Shown one piece after another: positions 16,396 to 23,868 of a DNA stretch of 41,318 nucleotides (the first letter of the stretch is position 1; the number at the start of each line of letters is the position of its first letter). A model generated the notes under the pieces. That model saw nothing but the letters and a program-made list of their open reading frames with translations, did no database searches and was not told the origin of the DNA. The translations under genes and the position numbers were made by a program. Source of the stretch: Anaerolineae bacterium (GTDB lineage: Bacteria; Chloroflexota; Anaerolineae; Aggregatilineales; Phototrophicaceae); contig JAJDZQ010000154.1 of the NCBI GenBank assembly GCA_022824565.1, positions 1 to 41,318 on the forward strand, in the 5' to 3' direction.

Positions 16396-17079
16396 ATGAG
16401 CTTGCCGCCTACCGAAAGCGATTGGCAGATCCGCCAGGTAATCTATGCGCGCCTGGTCGCAACCGGTTGCGCGCCCGATATTCGTGACATCGCCGCGCGG
16501 TTTGGCCTGCGCCCCGCGCAAGCACAAGCCGCTTTGCAACGGTTGCACGACGCACATGCCCTGGTGCTGGCTGATGACGGCGCTGTGCTGATGGCGCATC
16601 CGCTTGCGGCTGTGCAGACCGATTACCGCGCGCGCATCGCTGGGCGCTGGCTCTATGCCAACTGCGCCTGGGATTCGCTGGGCATACCTGCCATGCTCGG
16701 GGCTGACGCACAGATTGAAGCGCTGCATCCTTTGACGCGCCAACCCATACGCTTTGCCATTAGCGGCGGGCAACTGGTCGGGGCAGCCGGCGGTCTTGTG
16801 CATTTCGCCCAGCCATTTCGCCATTGGTATGATGATATTGTAGAAACCTGAGCAGGCATCTTGCTCTTCCGGTCGGACGAGGAGATCACAAGCTGGTTGC
16901 AGCGCACCTGCCAAAATCGGGGAGCCGTCTTGAGCTTGCAACGCCTTTGGGCATTGGCAAAAAGCTGGTATGCCGATCGCATGTCGCCGGCTTTTCGCGG
17001 TCGGACGACTGACGAGGCGCAAGCCATCTTCCGCCAGCTGAACCTGACAGGAGAATTCTGGGGCGATGCGCGGTCTTGA
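16396..17079 (+). CDS. MerB-like (alkylmercury lyase family) protein with in-frame TGA, putative selenoprotein
   Basis: Read through the TGA at 16849-16851 the product has 227 residues. Residues 10-65 form a winged-helix domain (IRDIAARFGL). C90-A-W-D93 in RWLYANCAWDSLGIP matches the catalytic Cys96-x2-Asp99 of plasmid MerB (RLYAWCALDTL). The TGA is codon 152, 62 residues after C90; in MerB Cys159 lies 63 after Cys96. After the TGA, F at +6, S at +8 and W at +15 match MerB without gaps, and the frame stays open for 75 codons (SLQRLWALAKSWY). A hairpin resembling a bacterial SECIS follows. Selenocysteine at the mercury-attacking position is therefore likely; a nonsense mutation (TGC to TGA) is the alternative. 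It sits between tsf and pyrH. Homology to MerB does not prove that mercury is the substrate. Confidence 0.82.
16864..16881 (+). promoter_or_regulatory. Putative bacterial SECIS hairpin
   Basis: CUC-U-UCC pairs with GGA-C-GAG (one U/C mismatch) around the apical loop GGUC at 16871-16874. The loop begins 20 bases after the TGA. E. coli fdhF has an apical loop with GGUC beginning 19 bases after its UGA. A competing weaker stem, GAGCA (16850-16854) with TGCTC (16862-16866), could form instead. The stem is short (3+3 pairs), so this needs an RNA-structure test. Confidence 0.6.
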
Positions 17080-17175
17080 TTGCCAGCCCGCGGTCTTTTG
17101 CAGGGATGCAGAGAGCAACAAAGTTTGCCTGAATTGAGCTGAACGGCGCTGGTCTATACAAAGCAAGGAGCGAGC

Positions 17176-17904
17176 ATGATGCAACGCGATGCCCTGACCT
17201 ATCGGCGCATATTGCTGAAGCTGAGCGGCGAGGCGCTGGCTGGCAATGGTGGCGCCGGCATCGATCCCGATAAAGCCGCCTATATCGCCCAGCGCGTGCA
17301 CGAAGTCTATGAGCTGGGTATGCAAGTGGCGATTGTGATCGGCGGCGGCAACCTGTGGCGCGGCGAGCCAGCTGCCCGTCTGGGCATGGACCGCAGCACC
17401 GCCGACCACATGGGCATGATCGCCACGGTAATGAATGGCCTGGCGCTGCAAGATGCCATCGAGCGCCTGGGCATCGTCACGCGCGTGCAAACCGCCGTCG
17501 AAATGAACAGCGTGGCCGAGCCTTACATCCGCCTGCGCGCCATCCGCCACCTGGAAAAAGGGCGTGTGGTTATCCTCAGCGGCGGCATCGGCAGCCCCTA
17601 CTTCACGACCGACTCGGCAGCGGCCTTGCGCGCCAGCGAAATCCACGCCGATGTCATCGTCAAAGCCACCAAGGTCGATGGTGTCTATGCTGCCGACCCC
17701 ATGCAAGAGCCAGATGCGCAACGATATGAACGGCTTCGCCACCAGGATGTGCTTGATCAGCAATTACGGGTGATGGACACCACCGCTTTCACACTTTGTC
17801 AAGAAAACAATATGCCCATCATCGTGCTGAACTTCTGGAATCCCGCCGACCTGGTCAAGGCGCTGCAGGGCGATTCCAGCGTGGGCACCTTGATCTGCGA
17901 CTAG
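17176..17904 (+). CDS. pyrH: UMP kinase
   Basis: 242 aa, amino-acid-kinase fold; phosphorylates UMP to UDP in pyrimidine nucleotide synthesis. Motifs: LLKLSGEALAG, IGGGNLWRG, STADHMGMIATVMNGLALQ and GSPYFTTDSAAALRA (UMP-binding region), ending in DTTAFTLCQEN and a C-terminal GTLI. AAGGAG lies 5-6 bases before the ATG at 17176. It is normally followed by frr; here a glycosyltransferase follows after 17 bases instead. Confidence 0.97.
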   Translation: MMQRDALTYRRILLKLSGEALAGNGGAGIDPDKAAYIAQRVHEVYELGMQVAIVIGGGNLWRGEPAARLGMDRSTADHMGMIATVMNGLALQDAIERLGIVTRVQTAVEMNSVAEPYIRLRAIRHLEKGRVVILSGGIGSPYFTTDSAAALRASEIHADVIVKATKVDGVYAADPMQEPDAQRYERLRHQDVLDQQLRVMDTTAFTLCQENNMPIIVLNFWNPADLVKALQGDSSVGTLICD

Positions 17905-17921
17905 CTGCGCGAGCAACCGCC

Positions 17922-19352
17922 ATGGCGCAAGGCAAACATATCGCCGTCTTTTCCATGACGCCGCTCTTCCCCGAATTTGTCATGGGCGGCGGGCAGGCGC
18001 AGCTGAAAAAAGTTGCGCTGCATCTGGGCGAGCTGGGGCACAAGCTGACGATTTTGTCGACGCGCCGCGAAGGTTCGCAGACGCCCTTCCGCTGGCACGA
18101 AAATGTCGAGATTCTGCCCAGCCTGCGCTTCAAGCAGCCCTATCCCGAGCCCTACTTCACACCGCTTTATCATATTGCCAATGCCATGCGCTATGTGGGC
18201 GCAGCCATCGATGCCGCCGATGTACATTACAGCCATGATGGCGGTTTGATCTTTCCTTATGTGTATCAGCGCAAGCCGACTGTGATTTCGCTGCGCAGCA
18301 TCATTTATCCCGAGACCATGCAATGCGCCTTTCTGTTTCAAGGCGATGCCTGGATTCTGCCATCAGAGCATACGCGCGACAGCTATCACGCGGCGGTTGC
18401 GCAATTTGCCCCGGCGGTCGGCGAGCGCATGCACGCCATTCACAATGGCTTCGATTGGGATTTCTTTCAATACACGCCGCCGGCCTCCATCTTCGAGTTT
18501 ATTCCGCGCAGGGTGGCCGGGCATCCCACACTGCTATTCCCACATCGTCCCGAAGAGGCAAAAGGCATTTACGAAGTTGTGCAAGTCGCGCAGAAGCTGG
18601 TGCACGAGCGCGGCTGGCACGATCTGCGAATATTGCTGCCGCGCTGGCTGGATGCCGATACCGCGCCGGCCAACCGCGATTATTACGCCAAGCTGCGCCA
18701 AACCATACACGAAGCCGCTCTGGACGATCATTTTGTCTTTCATGACTGGATTAACGAAGCGCAAATCGCCGAATATTACAGCCTGGCGGATGCGACATTG
18801 TGCATCGGCAGTTGCGTAGAGACCTTTGGCAACACAGTCTTTGAGTCGCTGGGCTGTGGCACGCCAGTGATTGCCGCGCGGGTGGGGCCTTATCGCGATC
18901 TGCTGCCCGACGAGCATATCAGTCGCGTCGATTATGGCGATATTGATGCCGCCGCCGAGCTGGCCGATCAGTTGCTGCGAACGCGCCGCCGCACATCGGC
19001 TGCCACACAGGCCCATTTGCGCGCGCATTTCTCTTTGGAGAAGATGGTATCGCGTTATGCCGATGTCATCGTGAACGCGCGCAAGCTGCCGCCGCTGGAC
19101 TTTCGAGCGCCACGGCTGGACGAATCCACGCACTATCGGCTGGCACCTTGGTGTTCTGTGTCTGGCCCGCGCGGTCTATTTCACGACTTCCGCAGCGATT
19201 ACACAGTTGACGAGACGTTGCTGCGCTTGTCGCGCGAGCATCCAGATGGCTTCGCGGGCGCAGCGGCCGACGCAGAAAGCTTGCGCAATTGGCTGGACGA
19301 AGGCTTTGTCGTGCCCATCCCGCGCCACAACTCCTTGAGGCTGGCGAAATAA
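17922..19352 (+). CDS. Glycosyltransferase, GT4 family
   Basis: 476 aa, GT-B fold. The N-terminal acceptor domain starts with a Rossmann strand and the glycine loop VMGGGQAQLKK; the C-terminal donor domain has FVFHDWINEAQIAEYYSLAD and the E-x7-E nucleotide-sugar motif around CVETFGNTVFESLGCGTPV. The last ~90 residues are an extra tail after the GT core. The ATG at 17922 (MAQGKHIAVF) is chosen because the hydrophobic strand follows immediately; no clear ribosome-binding site is visible. It directly follows pyrH. The sugar and acceptor are unknown. Confidence 0.9.
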   Translation: MAQGKHIAVFSMTPLFPEFVMGGGQAQLKKVALHLGELGHKLTILSTRREGSQTPFRWHENVEILPSLRFKQPYPEPYFTPLYHIANAMRYVGAAIDAADVHYSHDGGLIFPYVYQRKPTVISLRSIIYPETMQCAFLFQGDAWILPSEHTRDSYHAAVAQFAPAVGERMHAIHNGFDWDFFQYTPPASIFEFIPRRVAGHPTLLFPHRPEEAKGIYEVVQVAQKLVHERGWHDLRILLPRWLDADTAPANRDYYAKLRQTIHEAALDDHFVFHDWINEAQIAEYYSLADATLCIGSCVETFGNTVFESLGCGTPVIAARVGPYRDLLPDEHISRVDYGDIDAAAELADQLLRTRRRTSAATQAHLRAHFSLEKMVSRYADVIVNARKLPPLDFRAPRLDESTHYRLAPWCSVSGPRGLFHDFRSDYTVDETLLRLSREHPDGFAGAAADAESLRNWLDEGFVVPIPRHNSLRLAK

Positions 19353-19397
19353 CCCATGTTATACTGATTTGAATCTGGCTGGAGGGGGTCTGCACAA

Positions 19398-20231
19398 GTG
19401 GCGGTCATCAGCGAACTCATTGACAGCGGACTGCGTCTGAAGCAGCAGCGAAAATTGCGCGGCGCGATTGAGCACTTCCGCCAGTTGCTTGCGACCTACC
19501 CGGAAAATGCGCGCATCCAGTTTGAGTTGGCGAATTGCTGGCTGGCCTTTGGCGTGCCCGAAAAAGCCCTGCCCCATTACCGCGAACTGCTGGCGCTGCC
19601 CCAAGCGAAAAGCCTGCCGCCCAAAGACTTGCCACGTTTGTATACCCAGCTCTGCGCGACCTTGCACCAGCTGGACGAAAATCAGGAGGCGTTGGAAATC
19701 GCCCAAGCGGGATTGCAGCTGTATCCGAATTATCGTCCGTTGCGCGCCTGGCAGATCTTCGCGCTGGAAGCCACAGGCGCGCAGCAAGCGGCAGTGCTGG
19801 ACGCGCTGGAGTTGATGCTGGAGTCACTGGCGCCTTCGCGGTGGGATATCTTCGAAGACGATATCAAGCAGGTGGTGCGGCAGATGCGCGCGAGGTCGCA
19901 GAAGGCAACCCCCCTCAGTCCCCCCGACAGGTCAGGGGGAGGCAAGGCACACGCGGATTCTGTTGCCGGGTCGGAGAAGGCGACCCTCCTCGAATATAGT
20001 GGCAAACAGCGCATCGCCGTGAGCGCTGTAGAAGAACCTGCTGCCACCGAGACCGTGGAGCATGAGGTCGAAGTCGCCGTGCGTCCGCGGGCCAGGCAAG
20101 CCGCTCGCCGCCGCCTATTGCCACAGCTTGGTAAGCGATCGGTGCGGATTGATATCAGCTCGGGCGATGACGAGCCAGCCGCAGACGATCCGCCCGCAGC
20201 AGCCGCCTACAGAATCCCTGTCGACGATTAG
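19398..20231 (+). CDS. TPR-repeat protein with repeat-derived linker
   Basis: 277 aa, no signal peptide. Residues 5-120 contain three to four tetratricopeptide-like helix pairs (RGAIEHFRQLLATYPENARI, then EALEIAQAGLQLYPNYRPLRA), a protein-interaction scaffold. Residues ~170-198 are encoded by a member of the C/G-rich dispersed repeat (19907-19990). The C-terminal ~75 residues are charged and probably disordered. The start is GTG at 19398, 7 bases after a GGAGGGGGT run. The stop overlaps the stop of the convergent ABC-F gene (TTAG). The function is unknown. Confidence 0.78.
   Translation: MAVISELIDSGLRLKQQRKLRGAIEHFRQLLATYPENARIQFELANCWLAFGVPEKALPHYRELLALPQAKSLPPKDLPRLYTQLCATLHQLDENQEALEIAQAGLQLYPNYRPLRAWQIFALEATGAQQAAVLDALELMLESLAPSRWDIFEDDIKQVVRQMRARSQKATPLSPPDRSGGGKAHADSVAGSEKATLLEYSGKQRIAVSAVEEPAATETVEHEVEVAVRPRARQAARRRLLPQLGKRSVRIDISSGDDEPAADDPPAAAAYRIPVDD
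19907..19990. repeat. C/G-rich repeat R4 inside the TPR gene
   Basis: It contains AACCCCCCTCAGTCCCCCC-GACAGGTCAGGGGGAGGCA, which matches 21957 (CAACCCCCCTCGGTCCCCCC...) at nearly every position. It is read in frame as TPLSPPDRSGGGKAHADS. This is the only copy of the family in this window lying inside an evident gene. Confidence 0.8.
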
Positions 20232-21874
20232 ACCGGCTCGATGATTAGTTGGCCAGCGCGCAGATGCCAAATGGTCGTAGCGACTTTTTCGATAAAAGCG
20301 CGGTCGTGCGTGGCTGCCAAAATCGCGCCGGGAAAAGCCAGCAGCGCCCGTTCCAGCGCTTCCAGGCTCAACAGATCGAGGTGATTGGTCGGCTCGTCCA
20401 GCAGCAGCAGATTGGCACGGCTGTGAATCAAGCAAGCCAGCCCCAGTTTGCGCCGCTGCCCCAGGCTTAGCTCGGCGACTGATTTGCCAGCCAGGTGGGC
20501 GTCGCGGAAAAGCCCGCTGCGATGTAGCAAAGTCAAGAGACTGTCGGGCGAGTCGCTGCCGATTGCGTGCAGCAGGTCGACTACATTGCGGTTTTCATCA
20601 AGAGAATCGCCGGTTTGGTCGAGGTAACCGAGTGTCACGCCGGGCATGATGGTGACAGCGCCATTGCTGGGCAGCAGCTCGCCAACCATCAGACGCAGCA
20701 AGCTGGTTTTGCCGCCGCCATTGGGCGCGACCAGGGCAACGCGCTCGCCCTTGCGCAACACGGCTTTCGCTTCCGCAAAGATCTCCTGCGAGCCAAAATG
20801 CAAAGCCAGGTCATCCAGACGCAGCGGTTCTTGGCTGGTCAAGGGCAGCGGGTCGAAGTCAAATTCAATATGCCAGACATGGCGCGGATTCTCCAGCGCA
20901 TTTGCCTCGAGTTGCTGCAGCTGGGTTTTGGCGCTGCGCACAGCTTTGCCAACCGTGCGCGCGACTTGCTGCTGGGCGGTAAACTTGATCCATTTGTCGC
21001 CATCGTCGGGGCGTTTTGGGCGGCGGTGTCCATGCGTTTCCTTTTTGATGCGCGTCCGCAGCGCCTTCATCTGGTTGAGCTGCGCGTGATAGGCAGCGAC
21101 CTGGCTTTCATACTGCGTTTGCCGCTGCGTCAGGTAATCAGCGTAGTTGCCATGATAGGCGGTCAGGCTGTGCGTCACCGCGGATAAATCCCATATGCAG
21201 GTCGCCAGCCGATTGATGAAGCGCCGGTCATGCGTGATCATCAGCAAGGCATGCGGATAACCCAGCAGGTAGTCTTCCAGCCAGGTCAAACCGGCGAAGT
21301 CCAGGTGATTGGTCGGCTCGTCGAGGATGAGCAGATCGGGCGCTTGCAGCAACAGCGCAGCCAAGCCCACGCGTGTTTGTTCGCCACCGCTAAGTGACAT
21401 CATGCTGCGGCCCGGCTGGATATGTTCCAGAGCCAAGCCGGCGAAGATCTGCTCGAGTCGAGCATCCAACGTATAGCCGCCACGCGCCTCGAAGCGCTCT
21501 TGCAGCCGACCATATTCGTCCAGCAAGTCGTCCAGATCGCCGCCCTCGCCCATCTGCCTTTCCAGCTCGTGCAGGCGGTCGCGCATGCTGTGCAGCTCGC
21601 CGATGCGCGCTTCGATGTAGTTGCCCACGCTGAGCTGGTTGGAAGCCGGCACTTCTTGTGGAAGATAAGCCACTTGCGCGCCGGGCCTCAGCCAGATCTC
21701 GCCGCGTTCCGCCTCTTCCTGCCGCAAGATGAGCCGCGCCAGGGTCGATTTGCCCACGCCATTTTCGCCAACCAGCGCTGCCCGGTCGCCACGATTCAAG
21801 CTGAGGCTCACCTCGTCCAGGATGAGCTTAGCGCCGTAATACTTCTGCAACTGGTTTACGCGGAGGATCTGCAT
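20228..21874 (-). CDS. ABC-F family ATPase (ribosome-associated type)
   Basis: 548 aa with two ATPase domains and no membrane segments. Domain 1: Walker A GENGVGKST, signature SLSGGEQTRV, Walker B LILDEPTNHLD. Domain 2: Walker A APNGGGKTS, signature ELSLGQRRKLG, Walker B LLLDEPTNHLD. DEPTNHLD twice is the ABC-F hallmark. The inter-domain linker (about residues 235-320, rich in Lys/Arg/Gln) is the part that contacts the P-site tRNA in this family. Roles range from translation-factor (EttA-like) to ribosome-protection antibiotic resistance; which applies is not decidable here. Start ATG at 21874 (MQILRVNQL); the longer open frame upstream runs through the repeat and is rejected. Confidence 0.94.
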   Translation of the reverse strand: MQILRVNQLQKYYGAKLILDEVSLSLNRGDRAALVGENGVGKSTLARLILRQEEAERGEIWLRPGAQVAYLPQEVPASNQLSVGNYIEARIGELHSMRDRLHELERQMGEGGDLDDLLDEYGRLQERFEARGGYTLDARLEQIFAGLALEHIQPGRSMMSLSGGEQTRVGLAALLLQAPDLLILDEPTNHLDFAGLTWLEDYLLGYPHALLMITHDRRFINRLATCIWDLSAVTHSLTAYHGNYADYLTQRQTQYESQVAAYHAQLNQMKALRTRIKKETHGHRRPKRPDDGDKWIKFTAQQQVARTVGKAVRSAKTQLQQLEANALENPRHVWHIEFDFDPLPLTSQEPLRLDDLALHFGSQEIFAEAKAVLRKGERVALVAPNGGGKTSLLRLMVGELLPSNGAVTIMPGVTLGYLDQTGDSLDENRNVVDLLHAIGSDSPDSLLTLLHRSGLFRDAHLAGKSVAELSLGQRRKLGLACLIHSRANLLLLDEPTNHLDLLSLEALERALLAFPGAILAATHDRAFIEKVATTIWHLRAGQLIIEPV

Positions 21875-21950
21875 TGGAGTTTGGACTCTAGCTTCGGGGG
21901 GGATTGCTCGCGATGAATTAGACCACAGAGCGCGCTGCAGACACAGAGGC

Positions 21951-22082
21951 AAGCGCAACCCCCCTCGGTCCCCCCGACGGGTCAGGGGGAAGCAGGTTTT
22001 GGCTACCCTCTCCGTCCTGACAGGGAGGGGCTGGGGGAGGGGTTTGCTACCCTCTCCAACCTGACGGGGAGGGGTTAGCAAG
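21951..22082. repeat. C/G-rich repeat copy R5
   Basis: It contains CAACCCCCCTCGGTCCCCCC with GACGGGTCAGGGGG (as at 19907), then two related blocks of CTACCCTCTCC plus CTGACRGGGAGGGG. It fills most of the 289-base gap between the divergent ABC-F and small membrane-protein genes. A degenerate pair of CACAGAG words lies just before it (21921-21947). Confidence 0.82.
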
Positions 22083-22163
22083 ACACCCAGCCAGGTCGCC
22101 CCGTGCAGGATGGCTGCTTTGCGCATATAATTTGCGGCGTTCGCCCATTTAGTGGATGTGCAG

Positions 22164-22340
22164 ATGCCTCCGATATTGGCGCATGGCGCGTTGGGACCCT
22201 ACGATGAGATCATCTTTCTGGGCATCGCTGTTGCCTTCCTGGGCATGATGGGCGTCAGTTGGCTGCGCAGCCAGCAGATAGACGACCGTACCGAAGGCGA
22301 CCGGCTCGAAACCGACGGCGAACATGTTGAATTGGAATGA
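22164..22340 (+). CDS. Small single-span membrane protein
   Basis: 58 aa from the ATG at 22164; an in-frame GTG at 22152 would add four residues. A single hydrophobic segment (EIIFLGIAVAFLGMMGVSWL) follows a short N-terminus and precedes an acidic tail (DDRTEGDRLETDGEHVELE). No known family recognised. Its stop overlaps an upstream start candidate of the VOC gene (ATGA at 22337), which supports real translation and coupling. It heads a short plus-strand run with the VOC protein, the 96-residue protein and dtd. Confidence 0.55.
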   Translation: MPPILAHGALGPYDEIIFLGIAVAFLGMMGVSWLRSQQIDDRTEGDRLETDGEHVELE

Positions 22341-22372
22341 AACACGACAATCTGGCAGAAAGCGAGACAACC

Positions 22373-22762
22373 ATGCGAATGGAACACATAGCCTTTAATG
22401 TGCCCGATGTGCAGGCGCTTGCAGAGTGGTATGTCGCCAACCTCGACATGCAGATCGTGCGCGCTGTTGACGAACCACCCTACATTCACTTCTTGGCCGA
22501 CAGCGCCCGCAAGAGCCTGATCGAAGTCTACAGCGATGCCGATGGCAGCTTGATTGACTATGCGCAGCACCATCCCGTAACTTTCCATTTGGCTTTTGCC
22601 GCCGATGATATCGAGGCGAAACGCGAAGAACTGGCAAAAGCCGGCGCAACTTTGGATGGCGACATCAACAACCGGGCGAATGGCGACCGATTGGCTTTTC
22701 TGCGCGACCCCTGGGGCTTCACCATTCAACTTGTGCAACGCCGTCAAAAGATGATCGACTGA
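22373..22762 (+). CDS. VOC (glyoxalase/bleomycin resistance-like) family protein
   Basis: 129 aa, beta-alpha-beta-beta-beta paired folds. Landmarks: MEHIAFNVPDVQALAEWY (metal His after the first strand), IEVYSD (glutamate), VTFHLAFAADDIEAKREEL opening the second half, and the terminal LRDPWGFTIQLVQR with the usual D-P-x-G motif. Members are metal-dependent lyases, dioxygenases or drug-binding proteins; the substrate is unknown. Starts at 22337 (overlapping the previous stop), 22373 and 22379 are all possible; 22373 is chosen since the fold begins right after. Confidence 0.88.
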   Translation: MRMEHIAFNVPDVQALAEWYVANLDMQIVRAVDEPPYIHFLADSARKSLIEVYSDADGSLIDYAQHHPVTFHLAFAADDIEAKREELAKAGATLDGDINNRANGDRLAFLRDPWGFTIQLVQRRQKMID

Positions 22763-22763
22763 C

Positions 22764-23054
22764 ATGCTGCAAATCGAATTCGACCTGCGCGCCGAGGGGG
22801 ACGAACTGCCCGATGCCTTTTTGGATTCGACCGAGCTGGAGTTGATGTTGGCCGGCACGCGGCGCTCGACTGGCGATTCGCTAAGGCGCAAGTTTGCGGC
22901 TGTGGTTTGTGGCGAACACGGCAGCGCGCCCAAGTTCACCATCAGCGGCGTATATGACCGCGCTACCGAGCAGATGGACCTGCGCTATCATGTCGATACT
23001 TGTTGCCAAAACTTCCTGCTGCGCGTCATGCAGATTCTCAACCAGCGCGAATAA
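22764..23054 (+). CDS. Uncharacterised 96-residue protein with Cys/His residues
   Basis: No family recognised. It starts one base after the VOC stop, so it is coupled. Residues: an acidic N-terminal half (FDLRAEGDELPDAFLDSTEL), then VVCGEHGSAPKFTISGVYD and a YHVDTCC motif followed by a short helix. The C, H and C-C positions could bind a metal, but this is inference. No signal peptide or membrane segment. Codon use looks like the neighbours and dtd follows after 23 bases. Confidence 0.65.
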   Translation: MLQIEFDLRAEGDELPDAFLDSTELELMLAGTRRSTGDSLRRKFAAVVCGEHGSAPKFTISGVYDRATEQMDLRYHVDTCCQNFLLRVMQILNQRE

Positions 23055-23077
23055 CGCGAAAAAAGAAGGGATAGACC

Positions 23078-23527
23078 ATGCGCGTTCTATTGCAGCGGGT
23101 AACTTCAGCGTCTGTCTGCGTCGCTGGCAACCTAAGCGGCGCGATTGGTCCCGGACTGGTGGCGCTGGTCGGCGTGACGAAAGGTGACACAGCAGAAACA
23201 GCCCGGCGACTGGCGCAAAAAACAGCCAACCTGCGCATCTTCAGCGATGCGGACGGCAAGCTGAATTTGTCGCTGCTGGATGCGGGTGGCGGCGCGCTGG
23301 TGGTATCGCAATTCACGCTATATGCCGATGCGCGAAAAGGTCGCCGACCCAGCTATATTGCTGCCGCACAACCCGAACTGGCAGAGCCGCTGGTGCGCCA
23401 CTTTGCAGATTGCCTGGCCGAGGCGGGGGTGCAAAGCATCGAGCACGGCGTGTTTGGCGCCTATATGCAAGTGGAGATTCACAACGATGGGCCTGTGACG
23501 ATCTGGCTGGACAGCGCCGAGTTGTAA
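23078..23527 (+). CDS. dtd: D-aminoacyl-tRNA deacylase
   Basis: 149 aa, normal length. It hydrolyses D-aminoacyl-tRNA (and Gly-tRNA-Ala) to proofread chirality. The catalytic/active-site motifs of DTD are present: [17 protein letters not shown] (SQFTL motif) and [11 protein letters not shown] (Gly-cisPro motif GPVT). AAGGG lies about 7 bases before the ATG at 23078. It is the last plus-strand gene before a long repeat-filled gap and the convergent ammonium transporter. Confidence 0.96.
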   Translation: MRVLLQRVTSASVCVAGNLSGAIGPGLVALVGVTKGDTAETARRLAQKTANLRIFSDADGKLNLSLLDAGGGALVVSQFTLYADARKGRRPSYIAAAQPELAEPLVRHFADCLAEAGVQSIEHGVFGAYMQVEIHNDGPVTIWLDSAEL

Positions 23528-23559
23528 GCACCCCCAGTCTCCACAACAACTGCGCATTG

Positions 23560-23845
23560 AGGCGCGGCGATGACCCGACCCTTTGCCCCTCTCGATACCC
23601 CTCAACAGGTCAGGTTTCAAAGAGAGCGCATGTGAGGGTCTACCCCACCCCCCAACCCCCTCCCCGAAGCATCAGGGAGGGGGAGCGCATTCAGAGAAAA
23701 TGAAATCTGATGCTCAATTTCTTGCAGATTAGCAAGGTTTGCACTGGTATCTCGACGAGTCTCCCTTCCCCATTGATATAGGGAAGGGTCCGGGGATGGG
23801 GTAGAAAAAACTGGCATGTCCTCAGCCGCTTGAGGAGAGGCGCTG
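23560..23845. repeat. Composite C/G-rich repeat copy R6 (core on the plus strand)
   Basis: It fills the 341-base convergent gap between dtd and amt. Core from about 23640: CTACCCCACC, GAAGCATCAGGGAGGGGGAG, a TCTGATGCTC block, TTTCTTGCAGATTAGCAA, TCTCGACGAGTC, the hairpin CCCTTCCC...GGGAAGGG (23763-23788), GGGGATGGGGTAGAAAA and TGTCCTCAG. GCATCAG (from ~23670) and CTGATGC (~23710) can pair. The hairpins could also serve as transcription stops, but there is no T-run. Confidence 0.88.
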
Positions 23846-23868
23846 GTTGTTGGGAGGATTGCCTGGCG

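Noticed and set aside
16861..17079. Separate small gene starting at TTG 16861
   Set aside because: It is in the same frame as the MerB-like gene, separated only by the TGA, and its sequence continues the MerB family alignment. It has no convincing start of its own.
21875..22126. N-terminal extension of the ABC-F protein
   Set aside because: The open frame there is translated repeat R5; the conserved domain begins at the ATG at 21874.
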